From positions 1 through 21,962 of the IMG/VR virus record IMGVR_UViG_3300024517_000122: DNA of 21,962 bases; one strand, 5' to 3'. Within the stretch, counting starts at the first letter, position 1. The number at the start of each line of letters is the position of its first letter. Position numbers and translations under genes: made by a program. Positions 13,883-19,797 of the stretch are shown here, piece after piece. Source of the DNA: a virus. The notes beneath the pieces were generated by a model. That model saw only the letters and a program-made list of their open reading frames with translations, made no database searches and had not been told where the DNA came from.

Positions 13883-15331
13883 ATGTTTCAAACAGATGTA
13901 TCACCTTTACAATTGCACAAATTACGTGCTTTACCATCTGGCATGACGGAATCAGACCATTTATCTGCAGCTTATTTGACTGAGCCAGAAAGAATGGATG
14001 CTGTATTGGCTTATGCATTTGGTACCCAAAATGAAACTGTACTGTCCATGTTGACAGGAGGTATTGGGAACACAAGGTTCGTCAGCAACCGAGAATACAC
14101 TTGGGATCTGCACGGACAAACTGAACGAGCTATCGTTGTAACCGGACCACTCCAATCAGGTAATGCTGGTACCAGTGGACTGCCTTTCAAGTGGAAAATG
14201 GAAGAAGGTATATTCCAGGTTTCTGATAACTTAGTTTCTGATGATGGAACTCAATGTAGAGTATCTGACGTATCATATAATGGTATTGATTATATTTACA
14301 CAGCAGTTCTTACTGATCCGGATCCTACAAAATTCATCAATGCAAGTCAACTGTTGGCAGGTGCGAGATTCTCTAAGGATTTCTCTACTGTTGAAGAGTT
14401 CTCTGACAAAGGTGGAGGAACTGATTTCGTTGCACCAATGACATTGAAAAATCAATTGACTACCTTGAGAAAGCATTATGCTGTATCAAGAAGTGCTGCG
14501 ACAGACGTTATGGTGATTGAACTATTCTCTGAGGATGGTAAATCAACTAAACTTTGGACTAAATTGGCTGAGTGGACTGCTCTTGCACAATGGTACAAAG
14601 AGATTGACCGATCATTTATCTACACTATCTATAACAAGGACCCTCAAGGTATTGTTAGATTGCAAGGTAAAAACCAAAGACCGGTATATCACGGAGCAGG
14701 AATCCGTCAACAAATTTCTCCTGCCAATAAGTATTACTACGCAAAACTTACTTATGATGCAATTGATGAGTTCTTACTGGACTTATCCTACAATGCTTCT
14801 CGTTGGGGTGGAGATTATAATTTCATTGCACTTACAGGTAAGATGGGTATCAGGGAATTTAACAGAGCTGTTATAGCACGACAAAATGAACTTGGTATCA
14901 CTATAACCAATTCTGGTACATTTATCACCGGAACTGGCGACAACTTAACTTTAACAGGACACTTCAAGAAAGTTGAATTCTTGAATGGTGTATCTTTGAC
15001 TGTTAAAGAATTTTCTCCTTATGATGATAAGGTTCGTAACAGAACTTTACACCCGGTAACCAAGAAGCCAATCGAATCTTACAGATTTACAATATTGAAC
15101 TTCGGTACTGTTAAAGGTAAAGCGAACATCAGAAAGGTTGCGAAGAAAAATTCTGAAAACGCCATGTGGCATGTTTGTGGTTCTACCACTCCTTTCGGGG
15201 AAGTAGCTGCTTCAATCAGCACTATGCGTTCAACAGGTTTGGATGGTTATGAAGTACATATGCTTGCTGAGGTAGGTATCCAACTTCAGGATCCAACCAG
15301 TTGTGGAGAAATGATTATGAGATTGAATTAA
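13883..15331 (+). CDS. Major capsid protein
   Basis: This 482-residue protein starts MFQTDVSPLQLHKLRALPSG, a length typical of crAss-like capsid proteins with the HK97 fold, which build the icosahedral shell. Support comes from position (after portal and scaffold), soluble mixed alpha/beta composition with no membrane segments, and isolation as a strong expression unit: promoter before the scaffold gene and two hairpins directly after the stop. Codons ending in T (GGT, TCT, ACT, GTT) seem more frequent here than in neighbours, as expected for a highly made protein, though I did not count them. No signature motif is diagnostic by eye. Confidence 0.85.
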   Translation: MFQTDVSPLQLHKLRALPSGMTESDHLSAAYLTEPERMDAVLAYAFGTQNETVLSMLTGGIGNTRFVSNREYTWDLHGQTERAIVVTGPLQSGNAGTSGLPFKWKMEEGIFQVSDNLVSDDGTQCRVSDVSYNGIDYIYTAVLTDPDPTKFINASQLLAGARFSKDFSTVEEFSDKGGGTDFVAPMTLKNQLTTLRKHYAVSRSAATDVMVIELFSEDGKSTKLWTKLAEWTALAQWYKEIDRSFIYTIYNKDPQGIVRLQGKNQRPVYHGAGIRQQISPANKYYYAKLTYDAIDEFLLDLSYNASRWGGDYNFIALTGKMGIREFNRAVIARQNELGITITNSGTFITGTGDNLTLTGHFKKVEFLNGVSLTVKEFSPYDDKVRNRTLHPVTKKPIESYRFTILNFGTVKGKANIRKVAKKNSENAMWHVCGSTTPFGEVAASISTMRSTGLDGYEVHMLAEVGIQLQDPTSCGEMIMRLN

Positions 15332-15345
15332 TTTTATAATTATCT

Positions 15346-15373
15346 AAAAGTACACAAAGTACTTTTATCTTTT
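15346..15373 (+). terminator. Terminator-like hairpin after the capsid gene
   Basis: AAAAGTAC (15346-15353) pairs with GTACTTTT (15359-15366) around a five-base loop, followed by a T-rich stretch (ATCTTTT). The stem is AT-rich, so termination may be partial. It would separate the capsid gene from the next virion genes. Confidence 0.6.
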
Positions 15374-15414
15374 GTTGTTAAAAAGGGTGGCTTCAACCCC
15401 ACCCTTTGAACAAC
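15374..15414. other. Strong hairpin between capsid gene and next virion gene
   Basis: AAAGGGTGG (15382-15390) pairs with CCACCCTTT (15399-15407), extended by GTTGTT (15374-15379) with AACAAC (15409-15414) across a small internal loop. It immediately follows the terminator-like hairpin. No T run follows on the plus strand, so it is more likely a processing or stability element, or a second barrier to read-through. Confidence 0.6.
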
Positions 15415-15440
15415 AGAAAAGTAAAAATCATTAAGAATCA

Positions 15441-15452
15441 CAACAACAAAAG
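15441..15452 (+). repeat. Leader 12-mer CAACAACAAAAG, copy 3
   Basis: The third identical copy, ending nine bases before the next ATG. Unlike the other two, it has no clear TAnnTTTG box 11 bases upstream; the strong hairpin lies ahead of it instead. This message end may come from processing or from a divergent promoter. Confidence 0.55.
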
Positions 15453-15461
15453 ACATATATC

Positions 15462-16352
15462 ATGATTAGATCATTAAAAGAAATAGATCGTACGCAGAAG
15501 ATTTTTTTAAAGCAAATTTATGCTGACCCTCTAATTAAAATGAAAAAGTATGCAGAGGCATACACAACTCTAGGTCCAGGTGTGGATAAAAATGGAAGAC
15601 CTGTGACCGGTCTGACTGAAGACAGAGTTGACATAGTAAAAGGGAGCCCTGTCAATATAAAGGGAACCCGAGTACCGATGGAAGGTATTATGGATCTGGC
15701 AGAAGGAACACTGAAACAAACCTCAGCTTTCTGGATTGCCTACAACATCAAAATCGGTTCAGAACGAATTGAATTGGACTTACAGAGTCCCGATGATCTT
15801 TTAAGATATATGTTTGCAGTTGCTCAGACTATTGTAGCTAATGGTTTACATAAAATAAAAGATGATTCCAGAGTAGAATTTGTATTGTATTCTGAAGAGC
15901 AGGAAGCTAAAGAAAGAGTAACTGAAAGACGTTCATTGAGTAAAGCCTATGTGTTGGCAGATAAGTTGGATCTGGAAACAAAAATGAATATCCTTAATGT
16001 ATATGGGATTATCACAGATGCTTCTTCTCCTAACAGTATTGAAGATAAGATAGGCGAGAAAATTGAAGAGGACCCTAAAAAGTTCTTGGCTATGGTAGAT
16101 GATGCTGATTTGATATATAAATCAATGGTGACCAAATGCCTGGACAAAGGAGTTCTTACAATGAAAGACGGTGCTATCAAACATGGAGAGATCAATGTAG
16201 GGTTTGATAAAGACAGTGCTGCCAAAGCCATTGGAAAAGACATAACTCTGCAGGCTGTACTGAAAGCAAAATTATCAGGTGATATGGACCTAATTAAAAA
16301 GGCAATGACCCCTGAGAAAAAAGAAGAAAAGAAAAAAGAACCTGCAAAATAA
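15462..16352 (+). CDS. Probable virion protein following the capsid gene, 296 residues
   Basis: The protein starts MIRSLKEIDRTQKIFLKQIY. The first 100 residues look alpha/beta with a Gly/Pro-rich segment (YTTLGPGVDKNGRPVTG); the middle and C-terminal parts are helical, ending in a Lys/Glu-rich tail (EKKEEKKKEPAK). No membrane segment or enzyme motif is seen. Its place between capsid and connector-like genes, and its own leader element, suggest a head or internal structural protein. The family is not recognised. Confidence 0.75.
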   Translation: MIRSLKEIDRTQKIFLKQIYADPLIKMKKYAEAYTTLGPGVDKNGRPVTGLTEDRVDIVKGSPVNIKGTRVPMEGIMDLAEGTLKQTSAFWIAYNIKIGSERIELDLQSPDDLLRYMFAVAQTIVANGLHKIKDDSRVEFVLYSEEQEAKERVTERRSLSKAYVLADKLDLETKMNILNVYGIITDASSPNSIEDKIGEKIEEDPKKFLAMVDDADLIYKSMVTKCLDKGVLTMKDGAIKHGEINVGFDKDSAAKAIGKDITLQAVLKAKLSGDMDLIKKAMTPEKKEEKKKEPAK

Positions 16353-16361
16353 AAATAAATT

Positions 16362-16982
16362 ATGACTGGTGCTGAGTTCATTACCTTTGTAAAAGCCAAG
16401 TTAAACAGGCTTGATACCAACGCATACGAAGATATAAGGCCAGAGGAAGTTCTTCTCTATGCGAACGATGCGTATAAGAATTTGATTCTTAACTTTGACA
16501 TAGGTAAGTACTCTCCGGCTCTGGATTCAGAAGTTATAAAAAATTACTTGGCTAAGTTACATGTAATCACTGGTGAGGTAGCCCTTACAGAAAATGCAGT
16601 AGCAATGCCGGAACTTTTAAAGATCAAGGACATGAAGGTCTTTGTGACAATAGGTGCAGGTGATGATGAGGAAACAGGTTGGATGAAAACTCGTAATCTG
16701 GACAATATAAAGAATACTTCTCGTGAAGATAATGTAATGAGAAGGTCTTTTCCGGAAGAACCTGTTTACAGATTAACTGACAGCAAGATAAAGTTTGAAG
16801 TTAATAATTTTACATGTTCTAAGATAATTTATGAATATCTCAAGAAACCTGTAGAAATCACTGAAATATCATCCATCGACTTCATTTATATGAAGGAATT
16901 GCAAGATGCTACAGTGACCAGCATACTAGAAACCTTAGAAAGCAGACGACTGCAGAGTCAGGCTGTTGTTTCTAAAACCTAA
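16362..16982 (+). CDS. Connector/ring-like protein, 206 residues
   Basis: The protein starts MTGAEFITFVKAKLNRLDTN. Layout: an N-terminal helical part (IRPEEVLLYANDAYKNLI), a beta-rich centre (about 85-160, with YRLTDSKIKFEV and KIIYEYLKKPVEI) and a C-terminal helical part (FIYMKELQDATVTSILETLE). This helix-beta-helix order, with a tyrosine-rich strand ending in K-P before the last helices, is the usual plan of head-to-tail adaptor proteins below the portal, and two further genes here share it. A ring protein of the neck/tail is the likely role. It follows the previous stop by nine bases. Confidence 0.65.
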   Translation: MTGAEFITFVKAKLNRLDTNAYEDIRPEEVLLYANDAYKNLILNFDIGKYSPALDSEVIKNYLAKLHVITGEVALTENAVAMPELLKIKDMKVFVTIGAGDDEETGWMKTRNLDNIKNTSREDNVMRRSFPEEPVYRLTDSKIKFEVNNFTCSKIIYEYLKKPVEITEISSIDFIYMKELQDATVTSILETLESRRLQSQAVVSKT

Positions 16983-17009
16983 ATAAATTATTAATTAAAA
17001 TTACGTATC

Positions 17010-17951
17010 ATGAGAAATTATGTATCAAAAGTATTATTGGGGATAGACACTGCCAACGTGAATACCACAAATGACATCGATCCGGCTGCTTTGACAGACC
17101 GACAATTGATTGTATTTGACTGGGACACTAAGCTGGGTGTATTGTCTACAACCACTAATTTAGGGTTTGCAAGAGGAACAGGAACCATTGCAAGACCACT
17201 GATAGTAGGTCCTATTCCAAAAGCTGGAATTACTTCTGCTATTCTAAATCCTTACAAGGCTGCTGTAAAGCAAAAGAAAACTTTAACTGTAACTACAGTT
17301 CCTACTGTGGGTAAAACGTGTATTTTCAAAGTATCCTATCACGATAACTTAAGTATTATACCTAATCAAATCAAGCAAACTGTAATCGCTTTGGAAGCTG
17401 ATGCTGTAAATACTGCAACCACAACTACGTGGGCAGCAGCAATAGCAGCTGAATTTAACAAGCAAGTTGTTGACGGGAATGTGTTTGTAGCTATTACAAC
17501 TGCTACGAATGTTGTTACATTTGAGTCATTGACCATTACCTCTGCAAGTGATTATAATGGAATTGACAGACCTGAAACAGTATTCTTCGAAGTAGGGAAA
17601 CCTGATGAAGCCGGTAAAGGTGTATATGCAGTTGCCCAAACTGTCGCTGGTTCTGTAGGTCAAGGAGATCCTGCTAAGATGGCATGGATTGAAGAGCAAG
17701 CAATGGGTCGTCATGGATTCTCTGACAGACGTATGTGGAATGATACTAAAAAGTATCCTTCTCAGGTCGTTGCAGGAGAAACTTATGATACGCTGGTTAT
17801 CCAAGGGAATATAGCAGTAGAAGGAGACATGCAAGGTGTGCGTCAAAATCCTATTGGCGTAGTCTTGGGTGGGGAAAGCGATACATTGGCTTTAATCTTG
17901 GTTGATTTAGCTGTTGCACTGGTTGTTCCAACTACTGTTGCCGCTGGTTAA
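17010..17951 (+). CDS. Probable virion protein, Ala/Thr/Val-rich, 313 residues
   Basis: The protein starts MRNYVSKVLLGIDTANVNTT. It is rich in Ala, Thr, Val and Gly, with many predicted beta strands (KKTLTVTTVPTVGKTCIFKV, NVFVAITTATNVVTFESLTI) and few charges, as in capsid-decoration, tail-tube or fibre-type proteins. No signal peptide; the hydrophobic C-terminus (ALILVDLAVALVVPTTVAAG) looks like a strand-rich packing surface rather than a clear membrane anchor. It ends the second virion transcription unit and is followed by a strong terminator. Whether it is a capsid auxiliary or a tail component cannot be told from sequence reading. Confidence 0.7.
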   Translation: MRNYVSKVLLGIDTANVNTTNDIDPAALTDRQLIVFDWDTKLGVLSTTTNLGFARGTGTIARPLIVGPIPKAGITSAILNPYKAAVKQKKTLTVTTVPTVGKTCIFKVSYHDNLSIIPNQIKQTVIALEADAVNTATTTTWAAAIAAEFNKQVVDGNVFVAITTATNVVTFESLTITSASDYNGIDRPETVFFEVGKPDEAGKGVYAVAQTVAGSVGQGDPAKMAWIEEQAMGRHGFSDRRMWNDTKKYPSQVVAGETYDTLVIQGNIAVEGDMQGVRQNPIGVVLGGESDTLALILVDLAVALVVPTTVAAG

Positions 17952-17975
17952 AATCACTTTTTTCCATAAAAATTT

Positions 17976-18005
17976 AAAGCCCGATATAATTGTCGGGCTT
18001 TTTTT
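17976..18005 (+). terminator. Intrinsic terminator
   Basis: AAAGCCCGA (17976-17984) pairs with TCGGGCTTT (17993-18001) around an eight-base loop, followed by further T to 18005. A strong terminator closing the virion unit that ends with the 313-residue gene. Confidence 0.9.
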
Positions 18006-18006
18006 A

Positions 18007-18014
18007 TATCTTTA
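18007..18014 (+). promoter_or_regulatory. -7 box directly behind terminator, likely leaderless promoter
   Basis: TATCTTTA is one base from TAnnTTTG and starts exactly 12 bases before the ATG at 18019, the same geometry as the 3033 box. It follows the terminator at once, so the next genes need a new promoter here. A TTG at 17990 is only 14 bases upstream, a poor -33 spacing. Confidence 0.45.
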
Positions 18015-18018
18015 CGTC

Positions 18019-18735
18019 ATGAAAGCTAAGGAACTAATTGATAACTTACGGACAAACTTGGCTGAAGCAGACAAGCAAATAACAAACTTTACAGACCATC
18101 ATTTATTGTTTATGCTCGATGAAGCTCGGGCATCTTTGGCAGCTCAGAAGATGGATGCCAAGGTCAATGTTATACAGATGATCCAAAGTATTGATGTCAC
18201 ACCAATCGATTCTACCAAGGCAGAATTTGGTCAGGTCGGAGAAAAGAAGGTTCTCAAGCTGGTACTTCCTGACGTGATAGCTTACCTCAACGGAGGAGGT
18301 GTCATGACAGTTGGGCCTACTGACGGAACAGAAAGTTACACTCGCATTACTTATTCACAGATTCGTACAGCTCTTTATCGTAAATACACAGCCATAGCAC
18401 CGAAATGGTTCTGGCATGAGAATGCTATTTACATCATCAATGCTGATTCAGAGATGCTGAGCAAGATACGTGTGCGTGCAATATTCGATGAACCTTACAA
18501 GGTTGAAATATTTATGGGTAGGTATAAGTACCTGGACCCGTTTAACTGGGAATATCCTCTTAGCATGAAAGATGCCAAGACAATTTATCAATTGGCTATA
18601 GCCGGTGATCTTGGATGGGGCAGTATTGCTGCTAAGACTATTCAGGCAGCTAAGAATAAGCAGAAAAAGGATAATCAATTGATACAAGCGTTACAACAAA
18701 TGGGTAATGCCAAAGCACAACAAAAACCAGCATAG
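18019..18735 (+). CDS. Connector/ring-like virion protein, 238 residues
   Basis: The open frame begins further upstream at 17914, but that start would pass through the terminator hairpin, so the ATG at 18019 (MKAKELIDNLRTNLAEADKQ) is chosen. Layout: N-terminal helices, a beta-rich centre (about 55-160, with VLKLVLPDVIAYLNGGGVMT and AIYIINADS), a tyrosine-containing strand (VRAIFDEPYKVEIF), then C-terminal helices and a Gln/Lys tail. This matches the plan of the 16362 and 19156 proteins, so it is inferred to be another ring of the neck or tail. It ends in TAG. Confidence 0.65.
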   Translation: MKAKELIDNLRTNLAEADKQITNFTDHHLLFMLDEARASLAAQKMDAKVNVIQMIQSIDVTPIDSTKAEFGQVGEKKVLKLVLPDVIAYLNGGGVMTVGPTDGTESYTRITYSQIRTALYRKYTAIAPKWFWHENAIYIINADSEMLSKIRVRAIFDEPYKVEIFMGRYKYLDPFNWEYPLSMKDAKTIYQLAIAGDLGWGSIAAKTIQAAKNKQKKDNQLIQALQQMGNAKAQQKPA

Positions 18736-18739
18736 TCTG

Positions 18740-19153
18740 ATGTATATATATCAGCAGTACAAGAAGACTGTTGATAATCCTGTAGACTATAAGACACATA
18801 AAAAAGTTCTTGACACATGGGGAGAAGTCCTTGTGTCGTATTTATTGGAAGGTAAAGATGTACGGCTTCACAGTGGGATGTCTGTATTGGGTATCAGGAA
18901 GAAGAAAAAACGTACATATGTAGATCGCCAGGCAAGCAAAAAAGCCGGGAAACTGGTCATTAAGCTCAATACTCATTCAGGGTTCTACCATGCAAGAGTA
19001 TACTGGAGAAAGAACTACACGCAGTACAGTGCCAAAGGCTGGGTATTCAAACCTGCCCGAGCATTGTCAAGAGCTTTGGGTGCAGTGATGCAACAACCAC
19101 ATGGGCATGCAAAGTTTGTTAAACAGGCAAAAGTCATAAGTAAAAAAGATTAA
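18740..19153 (+). CDS. IHF-like phage protein, 137 residues
   Basis: An ATG at 18707 would overlap the previous gene by 29 bases; the ATG at 18740 (MYIYQQYKKTVDNPVDYKTH), four bases after the stop, is preferred. Residues 31-58 (LVSYLLEGKDVRLHSGMSVL then GIRKKKKR) resemble the IHF/HU pattern of helix, Gly-Lys, strand and Gly turn. Later come GFYHARVYWRK (81-91) and a basic C-terminus with ARALSRALG. Very basic overall, so DNA contact is likely. crAss-like phages carry IHF-like genes beside tail genes, which fits. Family call is moderate; a virion-associated DNA-binding role is inferred. Confidence 0.65.
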   Translation: MYIYQQYKKTVDNPVDYKTHKKVLDTWGEVLVSYLLEGKDVRLHSGMSVLGIRKKKKRTYVDRQASKKAGKLVIKLNTHSGFYHARVYWRKNYTQYSAKGWVFKPARALSRALGAVMQQPHGHAKFVKQAKVISKKD

Positions 19154-19155
19154 TT

Positions 19156-19797
19156 ATGAATTACGATATAGTAGAAGTAGTCATTGACAGAACCATCAGG
19201 ACATTCAGGTTAAGGGAATGGCAGTATGATATTGAGGATATTGTGGAAGATATTGCAGAAGCGCTTAAACATATTGGGGCTGCCAAGATCTATGCTGAAC
19301 TGATAGCCACCGTTACAGTCACCAATAAAATAGCGAAGATACCACGGGACTGTCAGAATATAAAATATGTGGATACTCCTAATCAATACTACAGGGAATC
19401 AGGAAATTTCATCGAGATAGATCTGGCTGATGATACAGAAGTAGATATTTATTATCAGGCTATGCCGGTGGATACAAGAGGATACCCATTGGTTCCTGAC
19501 AATGTTGCCGTGCGTGATGCTATCATGTGGTTCTTGGCAAAAGTCCTTATCCTTCAAAAAGAAATAACCCACGTACCATTTGCACAAGCAGAAGCAGAAT
19601 GGCAGTGGAGATGTGGTTCTGCAAGAGCTTCACTTACTTCCCTCAACCTGCAACAAGTGAATCGTATGTATCAGGACTGGGTAAGGTTGAACCCTCTGAA
19701 AGATGTACACGAGAATAATTACACACAATTAGGTAAGGGAAATACCCTTGACAGAGAAAGGCATACTGAATATTATAGAGATAGCGCAAACAGATAA
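19156..19797 (+). CDS. Connector/ring-like tail protein, 213 residues
   Basis: The protein starts MNYDIVEVVIDRTIRTFRLR, two bases after the previous stop. N-terminal helices (IEDIVEDIAEALKHIGAAKI) lead to a beta region (TVTVTNKIAKIPRDCQNIKY, FIEIDLADDTEVDIYYQAMP), then GYPLVPDNVAVRDAIMWFLA and C-terminal helices. The strand ending in an I-Y-Y-x-A-x-P segment, followed by G-Y-P-x-x-P-D and a helix, is characteristic of tail-tube/adaptor proteins in podophage-like tails. It is the best supported of the three ring-like proteins in this window. Its stop overlaps the next start by one base. Confidence 0.72.
   Translation: MNYDIVEVVIDRTIRTFRLREWQYDIEDIVEDIAEALKHIGAAKIYAELIATVTVTNKIAKIPRDCQNIKYVDTPNQYYRESGNFIEIDLADDTEVDIYYQAMPVDTRGYPLVPDNVAVRDAIMWFLAKVLILQKEITHVPFAQAEAEWQWRCGSARASLTSLNLQQVNRMYQDWVRLNPLKDVHENNYTQLGKGNTLDRERHTEYYRDSANR

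Noticed and set aside
16382-16389. TACCTTTG, a perfect -7 consensus
   Set aside because: It lies inside the first codons of the 206-residue ring-like gene with no start codon in range; most likely coincidence.
17914-18018. Upstream extension of the 18019 gene
   Set aside because: It would be translated through the terminator hairpin, upstream of the likely transcription start.
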